The notes: generated from the sequence alone by a model not told the origin. DNA of 64,000 bases from VXNE01 sp965261535 (GCA_965261535.1 OZ253469.1:1550001-1614000); one strand, 5' to 3'. Shown: positions 52,364 through 60,908, counted from the first letter of the stretch. A program made the numbers and translations.

Positions 52364-54610
52364 ATGCTCCTCATTCGACGAATCGAGATCACCAACTTCG
52401 CTTGCTTCGACCAAATCGAGATCCGGCCGTCAGCAAACCCCGAAAGGCCCTTGACCGTCATTCGGGCGGAGAACGGATCGGGCAAGACCACGCTTCTTCG
52501 CGCGATCCGCTGGGGCATGTACGGTGAGCAGGGGCTTCCGGGCAACCCGGGCAGCTTCTCCCTGCATCCAGCCGCATGGCAACCGGACTCGAACGGCATC
52601 GAGACCAGGGTTTCCATCCTGTTCGAGACAGACGGATCTAGCCGCCACCATCTCGAAGGCAAGCCGACCAACATCGAATACGAGCTGCGCCGGACCGTGA
52701 CGACGATCCACAGGGAACCAAGCGCGAAGGACAATCCGGACTTTCGGCGCGTCCGCGAGGACGCGCAGCTACTCGAGAGGGAACGCGACGGCTCTTGGGT
52801 TCCCAACGTACACGGCGTCGGGCGCGTGATCGAGGAACTGCTGCCCTGGAGCCTGCGGGATTTTGTTGTCATGGACGCCGACGAAGCTGCGGACTTCGTC
52901 GGGGGAAGCGAGAACAAAGAGATCCAACGCCACGAGGTCATCGGCAAGACTTCTTACGCGGTTCGAGCCCTGTTGGGTCTTGAAGTCTTCGATGGCGCAG
53001 CGGGGCGCGTCGCATCACTACGGCGGGACTTCGAACGGGATGCGACCAGGGCCACCCGCAACGCCGAATTGGCCGAAAAGCAGGCGGAACTGGATCATGT
53101 CCGAGGCAAGCTTGCCGAATTCGAGCAGCGACTCGACAGGAACCGCCACGCAAGAGCTGACACCGACGAGCGTCTGGCTCAGGGGCGCGGGCGTCTAGAA
53201 GCCCTCATCGGCAGCCTCGGCGCCCATGACGCCTTGCGGCAACGTCTGGCAGACAACGAGAAGCACACTCGCAGAGCCAGGGAGGATCGGCGCAGCGCCG
53301 TTCGAGAACTCTCCGCTGACCTGACCCGAGTCGAGATGCTTGCCTCGCTGGCTGCGCGTGAGGTCCGGCATGTCGAGCAAGTTCTGCAGCCGCTCTACGA
53401 CGACGGTTCGATCCCGGTCCGCCATCTCGCTTTCGTCAAGCGACTGCTTGAAACCGGCACGTGCGTCTGCGGCCAAGACCTCTCCTCGGCAAGCGATCAC
53501 GCCAACCACATCCAGGAGGTGATCGACCGTTCGACCGAACAGAAGGACCACGCGGATCACCTCGCCGAGGTGTTGGATGCGGCAACTGCCCTGGGTCACC
53601 ACGCGGATGGCGTGGAGTGGGGGGACCGCACGGACGACCACGCGAAAGCCGTTGCGGTCCTCGATGAAGAGATCAACAACCTCACGCGGACGCGCCTCGA
53701 CATCGACTCGAAGCTTGACGACATCGACGACGACGAAGTGGAGAACGCCCGCGGACGCATCGGCATGCTTGAGCAGAGCCTCAGCAAGATTGATCGCGAA
53801 ATCGCGAGCGACCAGGAAGCGCGGGAGCAACTCGCCAAGGACTCGAACAAGCTGGAGGCCGACATACGCGCCGCGCGGCGACAGGAAGCGCAAGCCCAGG
53901 ACCTGGAGCGCTACGAAGAGACAGCAGCCATGCTCGTTCAGGTCCTCAGGCAGGCCTACGCCCGCATGCAGGACGAGCAGGTGCGCGAACTGGATGCCGA
54001 GATGAATGCCCTGTTCGCGAGCATGGCTGCGAACGTGTTCGACGACGAAGCGGTCGAGGACAACCAGCACAAGGCGACGCTCAGGATGATCGCACAGGTC
54101 GGACTCCGCCCCTTGGAGGACACATCGGCGGAATACGAGATATTCGCGCACAACAGCCGCGGCAGATCGATGCCGCCGACCGAGATCAACGGGGCATCGC
54201 GCAGAATCCTGGCGCTCTCGTTCGTGCTCGGTCTCTGCAAGGTCAGCCGCACCGTGGCCCCTCTCATTGCGGACTCACTGCTGAACTTCACGTCCGGCTC
54301 CGTTCGCACAAACACCTTGCGCGTCACTGCCGAAACAGCGAGCCAGCCCATACTGCTACTCACCGGTTCGGACATGGAGTCGCAGAACGAGATCGGCCTC
54401 GTTGATCGCTACGCGGGCGCCACTTACACGCTGACGGGTCAGTGGCAGCACGTCGACCAAGGCGGCGACGTGGTTCGCCTGACTGACAACCGCCAAGTAT
54501 CCTTACTTTGCAGCTGCGGCCCGCGCGAGTACTGCGACATCTGCGAACGTCTAGGCCAAGCCCAGGACGAACGGTGGGCCCGGCGCCAAGAATCGGAGGC
54601 ACCACAGTGA
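52364..54610 (+). CDS. DndD-like SMC/Rad50-type ATPase
   Basis: 748 residues. 'IRRIEITNFACFDQIEI' and Walker A 'AENGSGKTTLLRAI' (35-43); long coiled coils about 220-345 and 440-530; hook-like 'GTCVCGQDL' (CVCG at 367-370); signature-like 'NGASRRILALSFVLGL'. The Walker B position reads 'PLIADSLLNFTSG', without the expected acidic pair D-E. The C-terminus has a second cysteine cluster 'LLCSCGPREYCDICERLG'. DndD is the ATPase that supports backbone nicking and sulfur insertion. GTGA overlap with the next gene. Confidence 0.87.
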   Translation: MLLIRRIEITNFACFDQIEIRPSANPERPLTVIRAENGSGKTTLLRAIRWGMYGEQGLPGNPGSFSLHPAAWQPDSNGIETRVSILFETDGSSRHHLEGKPTNIEYELRRTVTTIHREPSAKDNPDFRRVREDAQLLERERDGSWVPNVHGVGRVIEELLPWSLRDFVVMDADEAADFVGGSENKEIQRHEVIGKTSYAVRALLGLEVFDGAAGRVASLRRDFERDATRATRNAELAEKQAELDHVRGKLAEFEQRLDRNRHARADTDERLAQGRGRLEALIGSLGAHDALRQRLADNEKHTRRAREDRRSAVRELSADLTRVEMLASLAAREVRHVEQVLQPLYDDGSIPVRHLAFVKRLLETGTCVCGQDLSSASDHANHIQEVIDRSTEQKDHADHLAEVLDAATALGHHADGVEWGDRTDDHAKAVAVLDEEINNLTRTRLDIDSKLDDIDDDEVENARGRIGMLEQSLSKIDREIASDQEAREQLAKDSNKLEADIRAARRQEAQAQDLERYEETAAMLVQVLRQAYARMQDEQVRELDAEMNALFASMAANVFDDEAVEDNQHKATLRMIAQVGLRPLEDTSAEYEIFAHNSRGRSMPPTEINGASRRILALSFVLGLCKVSRTVAPLIADSLLNFTSGSVRTNTLRVTAETASQPILLLTGSDMESQNEIGLVDRYAGATYTLTGQWQHVDQGGDVVRLTDNRQVSLLCSCGPREYCDICERLGQAQDERWARRQESEAPQ

Positions 54611-55095
54611 GCGACTTCTTCTCAGACCTGTTTCGCAGAACGAGCCACGGCCTCGTGCTGCCCCGAGAAGACGAAGACGCCATCAATCGTTATGTTGCGA
54701 TGCACGCCGGCGATCGGACGAACGTCGAGAGCCGTCCGTTTCCCAGGCAAGTGGACTTCTGGGCATTTTGCATCGCCACCGCACTGGCGTTGAAGCTCGA
54801 ACCTCGGGACGGCTCGACGTCCCGGTGGGGCAAGAACTTCATCTACACCAATCAGGGCATCATCGACAACGACCTCGCCTCCCTGCTCGCTATCGTCGCA
54901 GTGGCCAAGATCGGTCTGGACGATGCAGGCGTGACGGAAAGCCGTCGGATCATCGAGCTGGCAAACCGTCTTGCTGCCGCCGGTTGCCCCGAGGTGCTCC
55001 GCAAGCTGCAGAACAGTCCTCTTCGAACGACTCCCCTCGATCAAGCTTTGGAATTCGCCCGATCGCTACAGGAACAGGTTTACGAGGATAGCTGA
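54607..55095 (+). CDS. Unknown last protein of the Dnd-like operon
   Basis: 162 residues from GTG 54607 overlapping the dndD-like stop. 'FFSDLFRRTSHGLVLPREDE', 'QVDFWAFCIATALALKLEPR', 'NFIYTNQGIIDNDLASLLAI'. Helical, no family named. It occupies the place of dndE at the operon end but does not show the DndE pattern. Confidence 0.75.
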   Translation: MSDFFSDLFRRTSHGLVLPREDEDAINRYVAMHAGDRTNVESRPFPRQVDFWAFCIATALALKLEPRDGSTSRWGKNFIYTNQGIIDNDLASLLAIVAVAKIGLDDAGVTESRRIIELANRLAAAGCPEVLRKLQNSPLRTTPLDQALEFARSLQEQVYEDS

Positions 55096-55341
55096 ATCCA
55101 GTGACCGGACTCGCGAGCGGCGGTCGTTTTCCGGCTATTGCAGCGCCACGTAGAACCGCGCCGCCAGTCGAGTGATGAGCCAAAACGCGCCCGCCGACGA
55201 GCAGTTGCCAAAGCAACCGCTAACGCACCCGTAAGGCCGCGCGTACACCTCGGGTAGCCTTTGGAATCGCGCCGCGGCAGCAAGGTGCGCATCGACGGAA
55301 CCTGTTGCCGGTATTTGGAATACTCGCGCGGAACCGCGACA
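55096..55341. other. Convergent intergenic region after the Dnd-like operon
   Basis: Separates the end of the plus-strand operon from the minus-strand restriction gene. No hairpin with a T-run was recognised. Confidence 0.4.
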
Positions 55342-56251
55342 TCAACCTGGCGTCGGCAACGATGGTCGACGAAACACCTGCTGCTTATGCCACTCCACAT
55401 GCCGGAGCAAGGGCACGTCTGGACCCAACAAAGGATCCCTCAGGCCCTCTCCGTGAAAGTCCCGGAGCCACCCCAGCTCAGCGCTTTGGCCATGTACCTC
55501 GCTGGAGACGAGAATCCGAAACCCGTCATCGACGGGATCGAGACCCCATGCGCCCCGATCGAAAGCCTTGTGGTGGAACCCGCATAACGCCAAGCCGTTG
55601 CTCACGTCATCAGGCCCGCCCGCCGCATGCCACTTGATGTGAGCCGCCTCCAGCCCAAGCAACTCGTCGCCGAGCCGAATGTCATAGTCGCAGACGGCGC
55701 ACCGACGCTCATAGGCGCGCAGCACGGCGGAGCGAAAGTTCGGATCTCGCGCAACCGGGGCGTCTCGTACCACCCACTCCCACCGCAGCCCGACCGCGGC
55801 GCGAATGTCATCGTGGAGTGATTCGGGAAAGTGACCCTGGAGGAGCAGTTGCGCTGCGCTCGCTATCAGTTCCCGGTCGGCCAGCAGCATTTGATGAACG
55901 CTCTCAGGAAGTCCCCCCTCCACCCGGTGTCGCAACAGCGGTCGCTTGTGCAGATCGCCTGAGCGTGTCTGCGGCAGTCCGGTGTCGTTCGGAATCTCCC
56001 AGAGTCCGTCCCTGCGCAAACGCCCGAACGGGTACTCCGCGTGATGAACCTTGTTCGGCGGACCGAAGAGGCGAAGGAGATTCGACAGCGGGCCCTCGAC
56101 CTCCTCGAACCGCGCGAGCCGCGGCTCTCCCCTTTGCAGGCGACCAAGGGCCACCAGCAAGAGCAGGGGCCTTGTGCGGAGCGCGCCTACCCTTGGCCCC
56201 CCAAACGTTGAGCTCGCGAATCCGTGCCAGGAAGTCCTCTCTGTCCACCAC
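55342..56251 (-). pseudogene. Phosphorothioate-dependent HNH restriction endonuclease (SBD-HNH), frameshifted
   Basis: From GTG 56251: 'VVDREDFLARIRELNVWGAK', 'GRRAPHK', then the frame is lost. With one base removed at 56,170/56,171 it continues as 'PLLLLVALGRLQRGEPRL', giving the family start PHKPLLLL. The rest is open: 'FGPPNKVHHAEYPFGRLRRD', 'GLWEIPND', 'GHFPESLHDDIRAAVGL', and the HNH domain 'RRCAVCDYDIRL', 'LGLEAAHIKWHAAGG', 'NGLALCGFHHKAFDRG'. The family, like ScoMcrA, binds and cuts phosphorothioated DNA. The shift is a single extra C/G in ggggcc. Confidence 0.88.
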
Positions 56252-56434
56252 TCGAACCTTGACGCGACTCACCTCCCAGCGCAAGTCTTGGCGACCATCG
56301 GTGGCCAATGCAGCCCCGTCTCGTGGCGCATAGGGCAATCGTCCCGGCGCTGCTCGCGATCATCACCGGCTGCACCGCAAAGACACCCTCTCGTCTACGG
56401 CTCTGGCCGTGGCTCCGCCTCCTCATGGGCGCCG

Positions 56435-56503
56435 CCCTTCGGGCCCGCGCTCTATCGCCTTCGGCGACCGAGCCCGCAAGCGGTCTCGGCCCATTCGGGT
56501 CAC
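56435..56503 (+). repeat. Dispersed GC-rich repeat, copy B
   Basis: Related to 34,592-34,660, with 'cggtctcggcccattcgggt' in common. Same orientation as copy A. The two copies bracket the Mrr, integrase and Dnd-like genes, 21.8 kb apart. Confidence 0.7.
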
Positions 56504-56546
56504 GATACCGCTCTCAGCGGACCACGGACGCCGACCCGACGGCATG

Positions 56547-56605
56547 GCGCGCGGCCCCGCTATGGCAGGGCGCTTCGCCTGCCCGGCCATAGCGGGGCCG
56601 CGCGC
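56547..56605. repeat. Perfect 20-bp inverted repeat (strong hairpin)
   Basis: Arms 'gcgcgcggccccgctatggc' (56,547-56,566) and its exact complement (56,586-56,605) with a 19-base loop that can itself pair agggcg with cgccc-like bases. Not followed by a T-run. Could be a mobile-element end or structured DNA. Confidence 0.85.
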
Positions 56606-57360
56606 TCGCCAAGCGTTCACGCACACATTTGCGCGCATTACCCGGCGTCCCCCATAATTCCGCCCACTTCCCGCCAGCTCCGACCGGAGCGGCACCGTTG
56701 GACCGAACGGTCCTAGTTTCACCAGAGGCACGGCGCACCGACGCCAGAACCGGGGCACCCGTACGCGGCTCCGGCGCGTGCAGACGCGGCAAGTGCAAGT
56801 GACACGATGCGTACCGGGGGCACCAGCGGCCCCCGGCGCGGGGACATCCGCGCAGACGCGAACCGGGACGATCCCCCGGCGAGCGCAACGCTGGCTGGCC
56901 ATACCCGATTCCCCGCCGGCCACGGGGACGTGCCTGACCGAAGGCAGCTACCACGGGGCGCGCACAGCCCCCCGGCCCGCAAGGGCCAAGCAGCAAGCCG
57001 GCGGTTCCGGCAACACACCGTTCGGGCCACAAGCCCGTAGTGAGCGAAGCACTCGATGCGATCCATCGAAGCTTCCAGGCGTCCATGCGTGTTTCGTGAC
57101 GAACGCGACGTCGACGGGATGCGGCAGAAGCATCCCGCGCGGCTACACGGCGCGACAACCCTCTGCAACGGCGAGATCGGTCCCGGCCGTGTCCACAAGG
57201 ACAGAACGGGGGCGAGCCGGGAACGGACGCTACGGCGATTCCGTTCCCGCTGAGCTGCGACGATCCAGGCGCTTCGATAGAAGCGTTGGTGCGCAGCAAC
57301 AGTTCTTACGGAAACACGACTGGATCACCACCCGCGTCCTGGCGCTCAGGAGGATCGCAC

Positions 57361-57792
57361 ATGGGACCGACATTGCGCCGGTCGAAACTCGACCGCCACG
57401 GAGCCGAACTGCTCGCCTTGCGGCGCGCCGGGGCCACGGTCGCCCAATCGACGCGCTGGCTGCGCACCGAGCGCGAAGTCGACGTGGTGGCCACCACCGT
57501 CCGGCGCTGGCTCGAAGACGCGCACACCCGCTGCATTCGCAGCATCGCCATGGCCGACGGTTTCGATGCGGTCGCCGCGCTCGACGGATTGCGCGCCCGC
57601 GAGCGAGAACTGCGGTTCCCGCGCCTCGCGGTCTCGTGCATCGACGAACACGGCTACCACGTCCTCAGACTTCGGGCCCGGGGCGCGACCATCGGCGAAT
57701 GCCACCGGGCGCTACGGGACGAGCACGAGCTGCGCGTCGACCGCTCCACCGTTTCCCGCTGGCTCCGCAAGCACGCCAATGCCCAGGCGTAA
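57361..57792 (+). CDS. Protein with two helix-turn-helix repeats
   Basis: 143 residues after a strong AGGAGG ribosome site. Two similar halves: 'ELLALRRAGATVAQSTRWLR' with 'TTVRRWLED', and 'HVLRLRARGATIGECHRALR' with 'RSTVSRWLRKHA'. Each is a helix-turn-helix of the kind beside ICE and plasmid integrases. Its last 14 bases overlap the next frame. Likely a DNA-binding accessory or regulator of the adjacent integrase. Confidence 0.7.
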   Translation: MGPTLRRSKLDRHGAELLALRRAGATVAQSTRWLRTEREVDVVATTVRRWLEDAHTRCIRSIAMADGFDAVAALDGLRARERELRFPRLAVSCIDEHGYHVLRLRARGATIGECHRALRDEHELRVDRSTVSRWLRKHANAQA

Positions 57793-58303
57793 CCGTCCGC
57801 GCCGCGGCCGGGACCAGCCGCGGCACCGGTTCCCCTCGCGGCCCGGCGATCCGAGGAAACAGGCGGCAGGCATCGTCAAGCGGTTGCAGGGCTCGCGCAT
57901 CCGGTCGGTCGGCACGGCCCGCAACTACCAGGAGCGTCTGGTGCAGGTCGCCGCCCGGCTCGACGTGGCGCTGACCGCGTTGACACCGGCGCGTGCCGTC
58001 GCCTACCTGAAGGGCCGGGCCGCCGAGGTAGGGCAGAAGACGCTGGACATGGAACGCCAGGCGGTCCAGGCCATGATGGTCAACGTTACCCGGCAACTGC
58101 CGCCGGGCACCACGTTGCCGGTGGTGAAGTCAGCGGCGCCGCACCGGCCGAGGCCGCGCGCCTACTCGAGGGCCAGCGTCGAAGCGCTGGGGAAGAGCCG
58201 CGGCGCCCACGGCTGCGTCCGGCGTACGCCCAGCAACGGATGCCTGAGCTCATGCGCTACGCGGAGCATGCCCTGGCGCTCGCCATCGTGTCGGAGGAGA
58301 TGA
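57779..58303 (+). pseudogene. Integrase-like N-terminal fragment, decayed
   Basis: ATG 57779 overlaps the HTH gene. 'IVKRLQGSRIRSVGTARNYQ', 'ARLDVALTALTPARAVAYLK', 'KTLDMERQAVQAMMVNVTRQ' look like the core-binding domain of a tyrosine recombinase, and 'HRPRPRAYSRASVEALGKS' like the start of the catalytic domain. After about 58,190 the frame degenerates while another frame reads 'AEHALALAIVSEEM'. The catalytic residues are missing. It lies 0.9 kb from the right 49-bp repeat. Confidence 0.6.
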
Positions 58304-58427
58304 GGCACCTCAGGCCGCTAGGTACTTGGACCTATCTACGTTAGTTCCGACCCTTGCGCGCGCAGTGACCAACGACCGCCTCCGGCCCATGGTCCGCCGC
58401 AGCAACGCACCCAAATGTAGTACTAAG

Positions 58428-59117
58428 CTACGGCTTCAGTAACTGCTGCACCGCAAAGACAATTGCAGCACCGACGGCGGTAATCATGATCCACTTCGCG
58501 CCGGTGAGAACCGCTTTCGCCAAGTCCTTCTTATGTCGACGATACGCCGACCGCCAAAGCTCCTTCGACTCCAAGCGCGCCTCGTACAGACGCTGTTCGT
58601 CACGACTGTCAGCGGCTCTGGAGATCACCTTCTTGTCAAACGCAGTCGCCTTCACTTTCATCTCGCACGGCACCGACTTGTCGCCATCCTTGCCTGTGAT
58701 GATGCTCAGTCTTTGCCCCATATACGCCCTGAACCACTCTTGCTCGTGTCCGTTTGTTGGCGGAATCTCCACTGTAATAGCCGCTCGCCTGAGCCAGCCA
58801 CTCACCTCGAGGCGGATGATGTCGTAGAGCTTGTATTGGCCCAAGAGAGCGCCAGCAGGCGCGTACTCCGGAAGCACCCACAACGAAAGGTCAGTGTGCT
58901 GCTTCGGGTCGAATCTACGTAGACCAGTTGCAAAGACGTCGCGTCGCGGCAGCATCAGCTTTCCCTCCTGATTCCGCCACTCGACCCTCACCCACTCGCC
59001 CTTCGACCCCGATTCGGGGGTCTGAGTCTGCCGATTCTTACCTGACTTCCGGCCGCCAGAATTCTTCGACTGCTTCGGACGCCGATTCTTGCTCGGCTTT
59101 TTTTTGCGACGCGTCAT
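58428..59117 (-). CDS. Hypothetical basic protein with C-terminal membrane segment
   Basis: 229 residues. Very lysine/arginine-rich start ('TRRKKKPSKNRRPKQSKN'), a middle with 'YKLYDIIRLEVSGWLRRAAI' and 'EQEWFRAYMGQRLSIITG', and a C-terminal hydrophobic segment 'KWIMITAVGAAIVFAVQQLL'. A tail-anchored layout. It uses more A/T than its neighbours, suggesting separate origin. No family recognised. Confidence 0.65.
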   Translation of the reverse strand: MTRRKKKPSKNRRPKQSKNSGGRKSGKNRQTQTPESGSKGEWVRVEWRNQEGKLMLPRRDVFATGLRRFDPKQHTDLSLWVLPEYAPAGALLGQYKLYDIIRLEVSGWLRRAAITVEIPPTNGHEQEWFRAYMGQRLSIITGKDGDKSVPCEMKVKATAFDKKVISRAADSRDEQRLYEARLESKELWRSAYRRHKKDLAKAVLTGAKWIMITAVGAAIVFAVQQLLKP

Positions 59118-59179
59118 CTATTCCATGCAAGTACCGAAATCGAGCTGATGGACCTGGTGGAGTAGTCACGCCCCACTGA

Positions 59180-59363
59180 ATGAAGGAACTCCAAGGCAAA
59201 GTCGCATTTGTCACCGGCGGTGCCAGCGGCATCGGACGCGGCATGGCGAGCGTTTTTCTCGAGGCCGGCATGCGGGTCGCCATCGCTGACGTTCGGACGG
59301 ATCGGTTGCGCAAGACCGAGGCCATACTGCAAGAGATATCGAGCGATGTCCTCGCGGTCGAAA
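59180..59363 (+). pseudogene. Short-chain dehydrogenase (SDR), 5' fragment
   Basis: ATG 59180 reads 'MKELQGKVAFVTGGASGIGR', 'VFLEAGMRVAIADVR' and 'ILQEISSDVLAVE', the Rossmann start with TGxxxGIG. Similarity stops after about 61 residues and the catalytic YxxxK is absent. The first 49 bases repeat at 25,089. Confidence 0.8.
59181..59229 (+). repeat. 49-bp direct repeat, right copy (5' end of an SDR gene)
   Basis: 47 of 49 bases match 25,089-25,137, same orientation. It overlaps the SDR fragment start codon. Candidate right boundary of the 34-kb accessory region. Confidence 0.85.
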
Positions 59364-59393
59364 CGCAAACCGGTTTGCGGATGGGGCGAGGCC

Positions 59394-59660
59394 CTATTCG
59401 AGTTCGATCTCAAGACCGCCGACCAATCCCGCAACGAGATTGTAGAGCGCCGCATAGAGAGCGCCGCCGATGACGCCGACCAAGCCGTAAATGATGGGAA
59501 AGCCAATCAGGTTAACGAGCCAACCCGGCACGACGCCGAGGGAGCCCAAACCGCCGCCGATGAACGCGCAAACAATCCCGAGGATCAGGCCGAAGATCGC
59601 GGCCAGGACCCCAGAGATTTTTGCCGCCGAAACGACGCCGACGCGTTTCAGTACCTTCAT
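59394..59660 (-). CDS. Small membrane protein
   Basis: 88 residues from ATG 59660 after GGAAGGAAGC. Two or three hydrophobic segments: 'ISGVLAAIFGLILGIVCAFI', 'LVNLIGFPIIYGLVGVIGG'. Resembles small DUF-type membrane proteins of bacteria; function unknown. Convergent with the SDR fragment. Confidence 0.75.
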   Translation of the reverse strand: MKVLKRVGVVSAAKISGVLAAIFGLILGIVCAFIGGGLGSLGVVPGWLVNLIGFPIIYGLVGVIGGALYAALYNLVAGLVGGLEIELE

Positions 59661-59723
59661 GCTTCCTTCCCTTTGCATACCCGAAGTAGTTACGGAGCCT
59701 ACATGCCCTGGCTACCCTTGTCG

Positions 59724-60908
59724 TCATTGACCAGGAACGGCTATCCCGTCCTTGACCACCCGGCGATGGCGACCGCAGTCCGCCGCCGCCGCGATATCCC
59801 GCGATGGATCGCCATCGACAACGAGGAGGTCCGCCGCTGCTCCTTCGACGATGCGCCCGCGGTCATCCAGGCCCATGAGATCCGCCGCGTTGGAAGTACC
59901 GGCACGCAACGCCTCGAGATTGGTCAAACCAACTTCCACCATGAATCGAAGTTCCTGGGCGTTGTGACCGTGCAGGTTGAACGGCGTCCCCGCATCCGTA
60001 CCCAGCGCGATGCGGCCGCCCGCATCGCGGAACATGCGCACCGATTGCTCGTGCGCCGCCGCGCAACGGCGCGACTTCTCGACCACGTAGTCCGGGATGC
60101 CCGCTTCGGCGTTACCCAGGATGTTGCGCAACGCCGCCAGGGTGGGCACGAGAAACGTGCCCCGTTCCACCATCTCGCGGCAGCACTCCTCGTTCATGAA
60201 GATGCCGTGCTCGATGGAGGTCACGCCGCCGCGGGTGGCGTTGAGAATGCCCTCCGCGCCCTGGGCGTGGCTTGCCGTCGACCGGTGGAAGCGCTTCGCC
60301 TCGGCGATGCCGACGACCATTTCTTCGGCGGAGTAGTGGGCGTCCTCCGGATTGACGCCGGGGGTCATCACTCCGCCCGTCGCCATGATCTTGACGAAAT
60401 CGCAGCCGGCATGGATCTGTTCCCGGACCGCCTTCACGACCTCATCCGGACCGTCCGCGACGCGCCCCACGCGGTTGCCGTGCCCGCCGGTCATGCAGAT
60501 CATCTTGCCGGCGGCGCGAATGGTGGGCCCGGGGAACCGCCCCTCGTTGCAGGCGTTGCGCACCGCGAACTCCTGATATTCGCGTCCCCCGCAATCCCGC
60601 ACGGATGTGGTACCTCCGCGCAGGGTGTCGGCGGCATGTTCAAGTGCGCGAACAACGGCATGCGCGGCGTCCAGCTTCTCGAGCACCGCCATCGGGTCCG
60701 GTTCGCCCCGGAACAGGAGGTGCACGTGGCAGTCGATGAGGCCGGGCATCAAAGTGCCTTCCGAGCAATCGACCTCTTCGTCGGCAAAGCCCTCGAACTC
60801 GCCTTCCGGTGCGACGCGGCTGATCTTGCCCGCTTCGACGAGCACGGCATGGCCGTCGATCATGCGTTCGCCATCGAAGATTCGCCCATTGCGATAGAGC
60901 GTGGTCAT
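59724..60908 (-). CDS. Amidohydrolase (imidazolonepropionase/prolidase-like)
   Basis: 394 residues from ATG 60908, preceded by AGGAGG. Metal sites: 'MPGLIDCHVHLLF', carboxylated-lysine stretch 'DFVKIMATGGVMTPG', 'STASHAQGAEG', 'VTSIEHGIFM' and 'RIALGTDAGTPF'. A cytoplasmic metal-dependent amidohydrolase of the dipeptidase/imidazolonepropionase-like clade. Substrate unknown; no clustered pathway genes. Confidence 0.9.
   Translation of the reverse strand: MTTLYRNGRIFDGERMIDGHAVLVEAGKISRVAPEGEFEGFADEEVDCSEGTLMPGLIDCHVHLLFRGEPDPMAVLEKLDAAHAVVRALEHAADTLRGGTTSVRDCGGREYQEFAVRNACNEGRFPGPTIRAAGKMICMTGGHGNRVGRVADGPDEVVKAVREQIHAGCDFVKIMATGGVMTPGVNPEDAHYSAEEMVVGIAEAKRFHRSTASHAQGAEGILNATRGGVTSIEHGIFMNEECCREMVERGTFLVPTLAALRNILGNAEAGIPDYVVEKSRRCAAAHEQSVRMFRDAGGRIALGTDAGTPFNLHGHNAQELRFMVEVGLTNLEALRAGTSNAADLMGLDDRGRIVEGAAADLLVVDGDPSRDIAAAADCGRHRRVVKDGIAVPGQ

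Larger units (their letters stand above)
56252..57360. other. Non-coding region with repeats and hairpins
   Basis: No credible gene in 1.1 kb. It holds copy B of the dispersed repeat, a very strong hairpin (56,547-56,605) and an 8-bp-stem hairpin 'ccgggggc'/'gcccccgg' at 56,814-56,836. Probably leftover mobile-element DNA. Confidence 0.5.
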
